Shown piece after piece: positions 43,907 through 52,739 of a DNA stretch of 55,577 bases; the stretch's first letter is position 1; each line of letters opens with the position of its first letter. Both the position numbers and the translations under genes were made by a program. The notes under the pieces are model-generated. The model was not told the origin of the DNA. It saw nothing but the letters and a program-made list of their open reading frames with translations, and did not search any database. The stretch covers positions 1 through 55,577 of the forward strand of contig JACNKC010000090.1 in the NCBI GenBank assembly GCA_014382245.1, read 5' to 3'. The stretch comes from Pseudomonadota bacterium (lineage in GTDB: Bacteria > Desulfobacterota > Binatia > UBA1149).

Positions 43907-45751
43907 ATGACAAAGCTGACTTCCAGGATAGCTCTCGTGACGGTGGCCACCGCAGCCCTGCTTCCGCTTGCGGAGCCCGACAGTGCGGCTGCGCTCAGCC
44001 GCCACGAAAACCGCTGCCGGGATCTCGTGGCCGCTACCGCCCGGCGATCGGCCAGGCTGCTGCTCAAGGCGCGCGGAAACTGCGTGCGCGGCAAAGCCTC
44101 GGGCAAATATGCACCTATCGTGGACTGTCTTCTCGACCCCGCCCCCGCGGGACCTGGCACCGGTGACGCCCGCGTAGACAAGAAGCTCGTCAGGGCCATC
44201 GACTACCGCGGAAAGCTTGACCAGCGCTGCAAGCCCGACGTCACTGCCGCTGCCATAGGCGTTGACGGACTGTGCGCAGCCGTGGCCACGCTGAGGGGCA
44301 GCGAAAACCGAACCACCGAGGCCGAGTGGCAGGCGCTGGATGCCTGCGCGGCGGACCTGGGCAAGACCATTGGCGACAACCTCGCGGCCACCATAAACAA
44401 ACCTGCCGCCGGCACACTTGGAGCCGAGGAAGCAGCCTGCCGCAGGGAGCTGGCGCTGAGGCTTCGCAAGTCGCTCGCACGGGGGCTGGCCCTGACAGGC
44501 AGATGTTTTTCGACCCTGGGCAAAGACCCGGCCCTGGGACTTAACTGCTACGCGGTGACCGGCTGGCCGGGAACAACGGCCAGCACGGGCGACACCAAGC
44601 TGGACTCCAGGATGACCAGGCCCTCACGGGCCCTGTTCCATGAGATAGACGACTTCTGCTCGGGTGATGTCAGCGCCATGGGCTTCGGCCTGGTTCTAGC
44701 CGACCCCACCGGCGGCACCTTTACCAGCAGTGATCTTTTTCACACCATCAACGACCAGCTCGCGCAGGCCCTCGCCAGCGCGGCTTCGTCTCTTTTCCCC
44801 GGCGGTCCCGAATGCGGCGACGGGGTGGTCGACCTCGGTGAACAGTGCGACGACGGCAATCGCCTGAGCTGCGACGGCTGCGACCGCAACTGCGCTCTGC
44901 CTGCCTGTGGCAACGGTGCCGCCTGTGCTCCCGAAACCTGCGACGACGGCAACACCACCGCCGAAGACGGCTGCAACGCAGTCTGCATTCCCGAAAGCTG
45001 CGGCGACGGCGTGATACAGGCCGGGCTCGACGAAACCTGCGACGACGGTAACACCAGCGACTGCGACGGCTGCGACAGCACCTGCAAGACAAGCGGCTGC
45101 GGCAGCGGCGCGATCTGCGCTCCCGAAACCTGCGACGACGGTAACACGGTGGCCAGCGACGGCTGCTCGGATACCTGCATTACCGAGTTCTGCGGCGACG
45201 GCATCATCCAGGCCGGCTTACTCGAACAGTGTGACGACGGCGCCGGCAACTCCGACGTAAACGCGGATGCCTGTCGTTCAGACTGCCTCAATCCCTGGTG
45301 CGGGGACGGAGTGACTGACCCCGCTTCGGGCGAGACCTGCGACGCGGGCAATGCCAACAGCGACTTGCTCCCCAACAGCTGTCGCTCCAACTGTCTCGTT
45401 GCTTCCTGCGGCGACGGCGTAGCCGACAGCGGCGAAACCTGTGACGACGGTAACACGGCCAACATTGATTCCTGTCTCAACAGTTGTATGCCGGCTACCT
45501 GCGGCGACGGATTTCTCTGCAGCGACGCCTCCTGTACCAGCGGCCCAGGCGGCGGACCCGAGCAGTGCGACGACGGCAACGCCAACGACGTCGACACCTG
45601 CACCAATGGCTGCACCATACAGAGCGTAAGCACCACCAGCACCACCTCGAGCACTACCACAACGTCCACCTCTTCGACCACGACCACCTCTTCGACCACC
45701 ACCACGTCGACGACCACGACCACCTCTTCGACCACGACCACCACGCTCTGA
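43907..45751 (+). CDS. Exported DUF4215 repeat protein with a Ser/Thr-rich tail and related helical N-terminal units
   Basis: 614 residues. Signal peptide ends SAA|AL, mature N-terminus SRHENRCRDLV. The N-terminal 300 residues contain two helical Cys/Lys-Arg units (KARGNCVRGKASGK; KSLARGLALTGRCF) that echo the paralogues at 27.8 and 30.2 kb. Eight DUF4215-type repeats follow (about 302-565), each with a CDDGN-like core (QCDDGNR, TCDDGNT three times, QCDDGAG, TCDAGNA, TCDDGNT, QCDDGNA) and CGDG starts. The last 38 residues are nearly only Ser and Thr. Such architectures are found on secreted or surface proteins; the tail might be glycosylated. Substrate or partner unknown. Confidence 0.88.
   Translation: MTKLTSRIALVTVATAALLPLAEPDSAAALSRHENRCRDLVAATARRSARLLLKARGNCVRGKASGKYAPIVDCLLDPAPAGPGTGDARVDKKLVRAIDYRGKLDQRCKPDVTAAAIGVDGLCAAVATLRGSENRTTEAEWQALDACAADLGKTIGDNLAATINKPAAGTLGAEEAACRRELALRLRKSLARGLALTGRCFSTLGKDPALGLNCYAVTGWPGTTASTGDTKLDSRMTRPSRALFHEIDDFCSGDVSAMGFGLVLADPTGGTFTSSDLFHTINDQLAQALASAASSLFPGGPECGDGVVDLGEQCDDGNRLSCDGCDRNCALPACGNGAACAPETCDDGNTTAEDGCNAVCIPESCGDGVIQAGLDETCDDGNTSDCDGCDSTCKTSGCGSGAICAPETCDDGNTVASDGCSDTCITEFCGDGIIQAGLLEQCDDGAGNSDVNADACRSDCLNPWCGDGVTDPASGETCDAGNANSDLLPNSCRSNCLVASCGDGVADSGETCDDGNTANIDSCLNSCMPATCGDGFLCSDASCTSGPGGGPEQCDDGNANDVDTCTNGCTIQSVSTTSTTSSTTTTSTSSTTTTSSTTTTSTTTTTSSTTTTTL
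45634..45746 (+). repeat. Ser/Thr-coding simple-sequence tail
   Basis: A block of ACC/ACG/TCG/AGC codons with recurring ACCACCTCTTCGACC-type units that encodes the Ser/Thr tail of the DUF4215 protein. Prone to copy-number change. Confidence 0.75.
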
Positions 45752-45761
45752 CCGAGCGTGG
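45741..45761 (+). other. Stem-loop containing the DUF4215 gene stop codon
   Basis: CCACGCTC (45741-45748) and GAGCGTGG (45754-45761) form an 8-bp stem with a 5-base loop TGACC, so the TGA stop is in the loop. No T tract follows, so it is not a standard terminator. Confidence 0.6.
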
Positions 45762-45797
45762 CTTGGCGTGAGTTGCCGGCGCGGCTACCATCGCCCG

Positions 45798-46937
45798 ATG
45801 CGGCTGCGCCAGCTCACAGCTACACCACCCGGACTCGTCACGGCCACGCTTATTGCTGCGGCTTCCGGGCTGGCCTCTATAACACTGCTCGCTACGACCC
45901 CTGGACAAGCCCAGGCCCACATGGGCTCTGTGAGCTACTCCACGGTGGTGGCGCGAGCAGACCTCGTTGACTACCGCTTACGTTTTGCCGCCCACCTGCT
46001 GCCCGGGCTTGAGGCCAGGCAGCCAGAAAACCCCAGCAGGCAGGAAATACTCGCGGTCGAGAAGCTTTTGGATCGCTGGTTTGAACAGCAGCTGCTGGTC
46101 GAAGTGCCGGCCGGCCGCTGCAGCCCCACCGTATCGGACATAATAGGCCCCGACCTGCAGGCCGACATCGAGATCACGGTTCGCTACTCCTGCCCGGGCC
46201 CCAGCGATTCGTTCTCGGTGGACTTCCATCTCTTTGACGACCTGCTGCCGGGCTACCGCAACATGGTCTCGCTCAAGTCGCTCTCGGGCGAAAACCGCAG
46301 CTGGGTCTTCGACCGCCACAACAGCCGCCTGTCGCTGGGGCCAAGCTTCAGCAACTCTGCCGGACGTGGCGAATCCGCGCCTGGAGCTTCGGGTTTCTGG
46401 CGATTCTCCCTGCTCGGGCTCGAGCACATACTCGAAGGATACGACCACCTGCTGTTCCTGCTCGCGCTGCTCATACCTGGTGGCACGCTGGCTCGCCTGG
46501 CCGGTATCGTAACCTCGTTTACCATAGCCCACAGCGTCACCCTGGCGCTGGCCACCCTGGGCGCGATCGTGCTGCCGCCTGTCCAGGTCGAGATCGCCAT
46601 CGCGGCGAGCATCGTTTACGTGGCTGCCGAAAATATCTGGCGCGGGCCCGGTGGCCACCGCTGGCTGGTGACCTTCATGTTCGGGCTGCTGCACGGCTTC
46701 GGTTTTGCCGGTGTACTCAAGCAGGCAGGTATAGGCAACGGCGCTGTTCTGGCGCCGTTGCTGGGCTTCAACCTCGGCGTTGAAGCGGGGCAGCTCGCTG
46801 TAATCGTCGTGCTGCTTCCCCTCCTGGCGCTGTTGAGCAGGCACAGCCGGCTACCGCTGCGCACGGCGCTTTCATGGTTCGCACTCGCGGCCGGCAGCGC
46901 GTGGCTGCTTGAGCGAATCGCGGCCCTGTTGGCCTGA
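45798..46937 (+). CDS. HupE/UreJ-like membrane protein
   Basis: 379 residues from ATG 45798; an in-frame GTG at 45768 would add ten residues and bury the signal peptide. The signal peptide ends at QAQA|HMGS. A periplasmic beta-rich domain of about 170 residues follows, then about six membrane helices carrying the HupE/UreJ motifs LEHILEGYDHLLFLLALL, TSFTIAHSVTLALATLG, FMFGLLHGFGFAGVL and LGFNLGVEAGQL. Several His/Asp residues lie in these motifs and fit a metal-transport role (nickel or similar), as proposed for HupE. The extra periplasmic domain is typical of the HupE_UreJ_2 type. No hydrogenase or urease genes are in view. Confidence 0.82.
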   Translation: MRLRQLTATPPGLVTATLIAAASGLASITLLATTPGQAQAHMGSVSYSTVVARADLVDYRLRFAAHLLPGLEARQPENPSRQEILAVEKLLDRWFEQQLLVEVPAGRCSPTVSDIIGPDLQADIEITVRYSCPGPSDSFSVDFHLFDDLLPGYRNMVSLKSLSGENRSWVFDRHNSRLSLGPSFSNSAGRGESAPGASGFWRFSLLGLEHILEGYDHLLFLLALLIPGGTLARLAGIVTSFTIAHSVTLALATLGAIVLPPVQVEIAIAASIVYVAAENIWRGPGGHRWLVTFMFGLLHGFGFAGVLKQAGIGNGAVLAPLLGFNLGVEAGQLAVIVVLLPLLALLSRHSRLPLRTALSWFALAAGSAWLLERIAALLA

Positions 46938-47001
46938 AGAGCGGACCGTGAAGGCCGGCGCTACTGGCTTAGGAAGATTTTTTCGGCAAGAATCCGCGGC
47001 T

Positions 47002-47691
47002 ATGCCAGCGCTCATGGACACACTGGATCCGCTGAAAGTACGGGCCGCGGTATTCGATCTCGGTGGCGTACTGATCAACGTGGGCGGCCCCGCGGGCCCC
47101 AGGGCCTTCGGCAGCCGCACCGGCCTGGACAAGGAGACCTGGGATCGCCTGCGACTCGAAATATTCGGCGACAACGAGGGCCCGTGGGCACGGCTCGAGC
47201 GCGCGGAGATGAGCTGGAGCGACTTCAACAGTGAACTGAGACGCCGCATAGAAGTAGAAGGCGGTCACGTCACCGTCGAACAGGCGGACGCCGTGCTGGG
47301 CGCCCCCCGCCCACTGGGAGACGAGTCGGCCGTGCGACAGCCCATGATAGAGGCCGTGAGGCGGTTGGCGGCCAGCATGCCGGTGGCCCTGCTCACCAAC
47401 AACGTGGCCGAGTGGCGACAGCAGTGGCAGAGCCTTCCCTCGCTGGGCGGCCTATTCAACGTGATCGTCGACTCCAGCGAGGTCGGCACACGCAAACCCG
47501 AACAGCGCATCTACGAACTCACGCGCGAACGACTGGCCGTGGACCACGAGGCCATCCTCTTCGTGGACGACCTGGGCATCAACCTCAAGGCCGCTCGCTC
47601 ACTGGGCTGGCAGACGGTGCTGTACACGTCCACCGAAGAAGTCGTGGCCATACTCGACCAGGTAGCGGCCAACGCGGCAACGACCAGGTAG
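47002..47691 (+). CDS. HAD-superfamily hydrolase, 3' end altered by a 26-bp duplication
   Basis: 229 residues from ATG 47002; ATG 47014 is equally possible, and an in-frame TTG at 46909 overlaps the previous gene. Motif I is AVFDLGGVLINV, where the second Asp of DxD is Gly, as in the epoxide-hydrolase-N-terminal/acyl-CoA-dehydrogenase-like HADs; motif II is ALLTNN, motif III SEVGTRKPEQRIY, motif IV FVDDLGINLKAA. The phosphatase core is complete, so activity is likely. A tandem duplication (47655-47706) shifts the frame: the last residues read NAATTR, while without it the same frame would give NAATAGD. Confidence 0.82.
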   Translation: MPALMDTLDPLKVRAAVFDLGGVLINVGGPAGPRAFGSRTGLDKETWDRLRLEIFGDNEGPWARLERAEMSWSDFNSELRRRIEVEGGHVTVEQADAVLGAPRPLGDESAVRQPMIEAVRRLAASMPVALLTNNVAEWRQQWQSLPSLGGLFNVIVDSSEVGTRKPEQRIYELTRERLAVDHEAILFVDDLGINLKAARSLGWQTVLYTSTEEVVAILDQVAANAATTR

Positions 47692-47706
47692 CGGCCAACG
47701 CGGCAA
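47655..47706 (+). repeat. Perfect 26-bp tandem duplication at the end of the HAD gene
   Basis: Units 47655-47680 and 47681-47706 are identical. As 26 is not a multiple of three, the second copy brings a TAG into frame and shortens or alters the C-terminus. Perfect identity suggests a recent event or an assembly error. Confidence 0.92.
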
Positions 47707-47723
47707 CGGCTGGCGACTGAAGG

Positions 47724-48647
47724 TCAGACCGCTCCCAGGCGCGCCCCGACCTCCAGGCCCAGGCCATCGGCCAGCTCGGCGGCCGCGGCCTTGCGTACGC
47801 CAGCGGTACCCAGCCGGGCAAAGCGTAACGCCCCGTCGGCACAGGCTACCGTCATTCCCTCGTCGTCGATGGCGAGCACCGTGGCCGCCGCTGCGCTTTC
47901 GGCCTCCACCTTGCGCGAGCCGTAAAGCCGTAGTGCTTCACCGCGCCACAGGCAGTGAGCGCCGGGCGAAGGATCGCAGCCCCTGACGAGATCGTGGAGA
48001 CCGTCGCGGGGCCTGTCGAAATCAACGCCCGCGTGCTCGTCCCGACACAGCGGATCATAGCTGGCCAGGGATTCGTCCTGTACCCTGGGCACAGCTTCGC
48101 CTGCCAACAACATCTCCACCGACTCCAGGGTCGCTGCCACACCGGTTTCGAACACCGTAGAGTAGTAATATGAGCCCGCGGTGTCGTCGGAACCGATGAT
48201 GAGTTCCTTTTCGAGATACACGGGCCCGGCATCGAGGCCGGCGTCGGGCCGAAACAGCGCCAGGCCACCGCGGGTTTCGCCACGAATGATCTGCCAGTTG
48301 ATGGCAGAGCCCCCGCGGTAGGCCGGTAGAAGCGACGGATGAAAACACAGCGACGCCAGGCGCGGGGCGTCGAGTACCTCCACCGGAATTATCTGCGTCA
48401 CGAAGGCGAGCACGGCGATGTCCACCGTGTCGGCGCGCAGGGCCGCGGCCGCGTCGGCGTCGCGATAGCTCCGCCTCTGCACGGTGTCCAGGCCCGCAGC
48501 CAGCGCGGCTTCCTTCAGCGGGTCCAGCGCCCTTCCCTCCCGATCGGGGGGCAAAGATACCGCGCTTATCTCGTGCCCCGCGGCGAGTAACCCCGCCAGC
48601 ACGTCTCGGCCGAATGCCGCCTGTCCAAGTAAAAGTATACGCGCCAT
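47724..48647 (-). CDS. Formyltransferase-fold protein resembling the 10-formyl-THF hydrolase domain of ALDH1L1
   Basis: 307 residues, ATG at 48647. Fold and motifs of the formyltransferase family: ARILLLGQAAFGRDVL, FHPSLLPAYRGGSAINWQII with catalytic His103, and DAGLDAGPVYLEKE with catalytic Asp139. By memory, these align with His106 and Asp142 of the hydrolase domain of 10-formyltetrahydrofolate dehydrogenase; the SAINW motif and the C-terminal FDRPRDGLHDLVRGCDPSPGAHC also match that subfamily better than Met-tRNA formyltransferase. The usual Asn two residues before the catalytic His is Cys here (SLCFHPS). It could release formate from 10-formyl-THF or act on a formylated sugar or amino acid. 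Divergent from etfB. Confidence 0.75.
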   Translation of the reverse strand: MARILLLGQAAFGRDVLAGLLAAGHEISAVSLPPDREGRALDPLKEAALAAGLDTVQRRSYRDADAAAALRADTVDIAVLAFVTQIIPVEVLDAPRLASLCFHPSLLPAYRGGSAINWQIIRGETRGGLALFRPDAGLDAGPVYLEKELIIGSDDTAGSYYYSTVFETGVAATLESVEMLLAGEAVPRVQDESLASYDPLCRDEHAGVDFDRPRDGLHDLVRGCDPSPGAHCLWRGEALRLYGSRKVEAESAAAATVLAIDDEGMTVACADGALRFARLGTAGVRKAAAAELADGLGLEVGARLGAV

Positions 48648-48713
48648 GTCCTGTTCCCCTGCCGGCCAACGCTTGCCCGCGCCGGGACTGTTGCCAGTTG
48701 GCGAACCCGAGGC

Positions 48714-48768
48714 AAGTCGGCGCGCTGTCGCCGGGGGGCGGTAATTCGACCGCCCCCGGTGCCGACTT
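48714..48768. promoter_or_regulatory. Long inverted repeat in the divergent formyltransferase/etfB region
   Basis: Outer arms AAGTCGGC (48714-48721) and GCCGACTT (48761-48768); inner arms CCGGGGGGCGGT (48731-48742) and ACCGCCCCCGG (48749-48759), one base asymmetric. No T tract. An operator or an RNA structure; its extent exceeds random expectation by eye. Confidence 0.4.
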
Positions 48769-48896
48769 GTATCCTAACGCGCTGCGTGGTAATTCTGCCG
48801 CATTCCATCGTCGGAACGGTTGCCCCGCGTGACCGCTTTGACCGTAGTGGGCTGGACGGTTTTCGCCGAATAGACCAGCCCTGACTGCAGGCAATC

Positions 48897-48914
48897 AGGA
48901 GGAGATAAACAGTG
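48897..48914 (+). promoter_or_regulatory. Strong Shine-Dalgarno deciding the etfB GTG start
   Basis: AGGAGGAG at 48897-48904, seven bases before GTG 48912. The same AGGAGGAGATAA box precedes the second Cys-rich paralogue at 30201. Confidence 0.8.
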
Positions 48915-49664
48915 AAGATTCTGGTGACCGCCAAGCGCGTCCCGGACCCGGAGACCACGATCAAGGTCAACGCAGACGGAACGGGAATAGAAGAGGCGGG
49001 TATCAAGTGGGTGGTAAACCCCTTTGACGAAATAGCCATTGAGGAAGCCTTGCGGATCAAGGAAGCCCAGGGTGAAGCCGAGGTCGTGATCGTTTCGGTC
49101 GGTAGCGCCGACTGCCAGGAGCAGTTGCGCACGGGGCTGGCCATGGGCGCCGACAGGGCCATCCTGGTGAGCGCCGACAACCCCGACCCCACGGCCGTGT
49201 CGCGCATACTCGAAAAAATCGTCGAGCAAGAAAGCCCCGATCTCGTTATCATGGGCAAGCAGGCCATCGACGACGATTCCAACGAGGTCGGACAGATGCT
49301 CGCGCAGAGACTGGGCTGGCCGCAGGCTACCTTTATCTCGGAGCTCGAGCTTGCCGGCGGCGGCGGCAGTGCGACCTGCGTGCGCGAAATAGACGGTGGA
49401 CTTGAGACCCTGTCGTTTCCGCTGCCCGCGGTGATTACCGCCGATCTGCGATTGAACGAGCCGCGTTATGCATCGCTGCCCGGAATCATGAAAGCGCGCA
49501 AGAAGCCCATGGAAGAGATAGACGCCTCTTCGCTGGGTATTGAACTCGGCAGGTCGGTCACCATAGTGAGTGTCCAGCCTCCCCCTGAGCGGGCGGCGGG
49601 CCGCGTGGTTGAAAGCGTAGACGAACTGATCGCCGCCCTGCAGGGCGAAGCCAAGGTACTGTAA
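48912..49664 (+). CDS. etfB: Electron transfer flavoprotein beta subunit
   Basis: 250 residues from GTG 48912. Standard EtfB motifs: KILVTAKRVPDPETTIKV, the NPFDEIAIEEALRIKE loop, IMGKQAIDDDSNEVGQMLA and PRYASLPGIMKARKKPMEEI with the recognition loop used to dock on partners. It binds AMP and shares FAD domain II with EtfA. It accepts electrons from acyl-CoA dehydrogenases. The conventional (non-bifurcating) type is likely, though the sequence does not settle this. Confidence 0.96.
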   Translation: MKILVTAKRVPDPETTIKVNADGTGIEEAGIKWVVNPFDEIAIEEALRIKEAQGEAEVVIVSVGSADCQEQLRTGLAMGADRAILVSADNPDPTAVSRILEKIVEQESPDLVIMGKQAIDDDSNEVGQMLAQRLGWPQATFISELELAGGGGSATCVREIDGGLETLSFPLPAVITADLRLNEPRYASLPGIMKARKKPMEEIDASSLGIELGRSVTIVSVQPPPERAAGRVVESVDELIAALQGEAKVL

Positions 49665-49691
49665 GCGGATCCCCGGACAAGGAGAATTCAA

Positions 49692-50657
49692 GTGGGTAAC
49701 GTACTTATTTATGGAGAGCACGCTGGCGGAAGCATCCCCAAGGCCACGGCCGTTGCAGTGGGTGCCGCGCAGCAGATCGCTGCCGCGAGTGGCGGTGACA
49801 CTATACTGGCCCTGCTGGGCAACGATCTCGGTGGAGTCAAGGACGCGGCTGCGCAACTGGGCGCAACGAAAGTCGTGTGCGTAGAAAGCGCCGACCTCGA
49901 GCACGAGACAGCCGACACCAGGACGCTGGCCATGAAAGCCGTGGCCGAGGCCACCGGCTCTGACACCGTGGTGTTTGCCGCGACGACCGCGGGCAAGGAC
50001 ATCGCCCCGCGCCTGGCGGCGTCCGCCGAGGCTGCGATCGCCAGCGACGTGACCGCCGTCAACGACGACGGCACCCTCGTCCGTCCCATGTACGCGGGCA
50101 ACGTGTTTGCCACCGTCAAGCTGGAGTCGGACTTCAAGGTGGTGTCGGTAAGAACCACCGCTTTCGAGCCCGTAGAGGGCGCGGCGGCATCGGCCAGCGA
50201 GGACCTGTCGCTGAGCATCGAAAAGCCAGCCAACGCGGTAGAGTTCGTAAAGCTCGACGCCACGGTGTCGGACCGCCCGGTCCTGACCGAGGCCGAACGC
50301 GTGGTGGCCGGTGGCCGCGGACTGAAGTCCGGAGATAACTTCACCACGGTGCTCGAGCCCCTGGTCGACGCACTGGGCGCAGCCATGGGCGCCAGCCGAG
50401 CCGCGGTGGACGCGGGCTACGTGCCCAACGACCTGCAGGTGGGCCAGACCGGCAAGGTCATCGCGCCCACGCTCTACATAGGCGTGGGCATCTCGGGCGC
50501 CATCCAGCACCTCGCGGGCATGAAAGACTCGAAGGTGATAGTTGCCATCAACAAGGACGCGGAGGCGCCGATCTTCAGTGTCGCCGATTTCGGCCTGGTG
50601 GCCGATCTCTTCGAGGCCGTACCCGAGCTGACCGAGAAGGTTAAGTCACTGGCCTGA
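49692..50657 (+). CDS. etfA: Electron transfer flavoprotein alpha subunit
   Basis: 321 residues from GTG 49692, AAGGAG ribosome binding site. The C-terminal FAD-binding domain is intact: [63 protein letters not shown] and [18 protein letters not shown]. It forms the ETF heterodimer with EtfB, passing electrons to a membrane acceptor. Its last 17 bases overlap the 3' end of the convergent Fe-S oxidoreductase gene. Confidence 0.97.
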   Translation: MGNVLIYGEHAGGSIPKATAVAVGAAQQIAAASGGDTILALLGNDLGGVKDAAAQLGATKVVCVESADLEHETADTRTLAMKAVAEATGSDTVVFAATTAGKDIAPRLAASAEAAIASDVTAVNDDGTLVRPMYAGNVFATVKLESDFKVVSVRTTAFEPVEGAAASASEDLSLSIEKPANAVEFVKLDATVSDRPVLTEAERVVAGGRGLKSGDNFTTVLEPLVDALGAAMGASRAAVDAGYVPNDLQVGQTGKVIAPTLYIGVGISGAIQHLAGMKDSKVIVAINKDAEAPIFSVADFGLVADLFEAVPELTEKVKSLA

Positions 50658-52686
50658 CGGCCGGGGATGCCTCGATCGCGTCGGCCACTATCTCGAGCAC
50701 GTCGCGGGCCTGCACGGTCTCCTCGAGCCCCTTCCCCTTGATGCCATCGTCGAGCATGGTCATGCAGTAGGGACAGGCCGAGGCTATCACGTCCGGCTTT
50801 GTTTCGAGCAGTTGCTCGACCCTGAGCGTGTTCACGCGCTGCGTGGGTTCTTCTTCCACCCACATGCGGCCGCCACCGGCACCACAGCACATGCCAACAT
50901 TACGGCTGCGCTCGGCCTCGGCCAGTATAACTCCCGGTATGGCGGCGAGTATCTCGCGCGGGGCGTCGTAGATCTCGTTGTAGCGGCCCAGGTAGCACGA
51001 ATCGTGGTAGACGATGGTCTGGGCTGCCTCGCGGCTTATGCGCACGCTGCCGTCCTTGACCAGGCCGGCCACCAGCTCGGACGCGTGCAGCACCTCGTAG
51101 TCGCCGCCGAACTGCGGAAACTCGTTGCGGATGGTGTTGAAGCAGTGCGGGCAGTTGGTGATCACCTTCTTGACGTTGAAACCTGCCAGCACGTCGACCG
51201 CGGCCTGGGCCATGGTCTGGTACAGGTACTCGTTACCCAGGCGGCGAGCCGTGTCGCCGTTGCAGGGTTCATCGCGCCCCAGTATGGCGTAGCTCACGCC
51301 CGCAGCGTCGAGTATGCGAGCCACGGCCTGGGTGATTTTCTTCGCGCGGTCGTCGAACGAGCCCGCGCAACCCACGTAGAACAGGTACTCGGCGTCGGGC
51401 TTGTCGGCCAGGTGGGGAATGCCCAGGCCCTCGGCCCAGTCGGCCTTCTTGTCGGCGCCTATGCCCCAGGGGTTGCCCTGGGTCTCCAGGCCCTTGAAAG
51501 TGCGCGTCAACTCGGCGGGAAAACGTGCTTCTTCCTGCACCAGGTGACGCCGCATATCGACGATCTTGTCCACGTACTCTATGTGCACCGGGCAGGCATC
51601 TTCGCAGGCCCGGCAGGTAGTACACGACCAGATGACCTCGTCACTGATGCAGTTGTCACCCACTATCTTCTCGTCGTAACTCTCGTCGAGTATCGACTCG
51701 GGCTTCTCGTAAAGGTAATCGCGCAGGTCGAGCAGCATCTGCCGCGGAGCCAGCGGCTTGTCGCTGGCCGTGGCCGGACACACCGACGAGCAGCGGCCGC
51801 ACTCGGTGCAGGTGTACATGTCGAGCACCTGCTTCCAGTCGAAGTGGGCCATCTGCGAGGTACCGTAAATCTCGGCGGTCTCGAGATCCTGCTTCGACAG
51901 CGCGCCCACCGGGTCGAGCTTGCTCATGAAAACATTTGGAATGGCCGTTATCACATGAAAGTGCTTCGAGAGCGGCAACATGTTGAGGAAGGTGAGCACG
52001 ATCAGGTTATGTATCCACCAGGCCGCGTTACTCACGGTCTCGGCCGCCGACGGCCCCCCCTGGGCCAGCAGCCCCGACAGCAGGTTCGCGACAGGTTGCC
52101 AGGCCCTCTCGGCCTCGATCTCGGCGTGCCCCTTGAGGAACACCAGGCGGCCGGCGTCGTAGACCAGGCCGCTGGTGGTTATACCGGCTATGAAGCAGAG
52201 AATGAGCATGGCCTCCCAGTGAGAAGCCTCGGAAATTTTTTCCTCGGCAGGCTTGAAACCGTACAGGCGCTGCGGATGGGTGATGACCCACCGAGACAGC
52301 AGGCCCATGGCCGTCACCGCGACGACGACCTCGGTAAGGTCGCGCAGAAGCATGTAGGGGGCACCCAGCTGGTGGACACCAAGCAACGGCAGGTTTGCGT
52401 CAGGTGCCCAGCCGCGGAGGAACATGGTGGCTACCTGCCCGCCCAGTATGAGAAAGCCCCAGAACACCAGGGCGTGCATCACCCCGGCCGGCTGCTCTCC
52501 GCGGAAGAACTTGAGTTGACCTATTGCGTAAACAAGCGTGTGCTTTATTCGCTCGGGGATACGATCGACTCGCGCAAAAGGCGTGGGCTGAGCCTTGAGC
52601 AGGGGCTTGAAGCGCCGAAACATCTGCCAGGCAAAGAGCCCCGCGAAGCCTGTGAGAACCAGTGTCCAGATAATCGAGCTTGCCAT
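50641..52686 (-). CDS. Membrane Fe-S oxidoreductase (heterodisulfide-reductase-like; probable ETF:quinone route)
   Basis: 681 residues. About five N-terminal membrane helices with histidines typical of a NarI/heme-b-like anchor (residues 1-255; [23 protein letters not shown]), then two [4Fe-4S] ferredoxin motifs [12 protein letters not shown] (293-304) and [12 protein letters not shown] (355-366), then two CCG domains with NCPHCFN and ACPYCMTML plus [10 protein letters not shown]. This layout is seen in EtfD-type or HdrD/GlpC-like proteins that couple ETF or dehydrogenases to quinones. Its position beside etfBA supports the former. It is transcribed opposite to etfBA and overlaps etfA at the 3' ends. 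Divergent from the DUF192 gene. Confidence 0.88.
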   Translation of the reverse strand: MASSIIWTLVLTGFAGLFAWQMFRRFKPLLKAQPTPFARVDRIPERIKHTLVYAIGQLKFFRGEQPAGVMHALVFWGFLILGGQVATMFLRGWAPDANLPLLGVHQLGAPYMLLRDLTEVVVAVTAMGLLSRWVITHPQRLYGFKPAEEKISEASHWEAMLILCFIAGITTSGLVYDAGRLVFLKGHAEIEAERAWQPVANLLSGLLAQGGPSAAETVSNAAWWIHNLIVLTFLNMLPLSKHFHVITAIPNVFMSKLDPVGALSKQDLETAEIYGTSQMAHFDWKQVLDMYTCTECGRCSSVCPATASDKPLAPRQMLLDLRDYLYEKPESILDESYDEKIVGDNCISDEVIWSCTTCRACEDACPVHIEYVDKIVDMRRHLVQEEARFPAELTRTFKGLETQGNPWGIGADKKADWAEGLGIPHLADKPDAEYLFYVGCAGSFDDRAKKITQAVARILDAAGVSYAILGRDEPCNGDTARRLGNEYLYQTMAQAAVDVLAGFNVKKVITNCPHCFNTIRNEFPQFGGDYEVLHASELVAGLVKDGSVRISREAAQTIVYHDSCYLGRYNEIYDAPREILAAIPGVILAEAERSRNVGMCCGAGGGRMWVEEEPTQRVNTLRVEQLLETKPDVIASACPYCMTMLDDGIKGKGLEETVQARDVLEIVADAIEASPAVRPVT

Positions 52687-52739
52687 CGTTCCCCCTCGGG
52701 TGCAGCGCTGGATAAGAAGAAGGTCTAAGATAGGACAGT

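Noticed and set aside
48774-52728. Long frames at 48774-50510 (minus) and 50812-52728 (plus)
   Set aside because: Shadows of etfBA and of the Fe-S oxidoreductase respectively; the real genes carry full motif sets.
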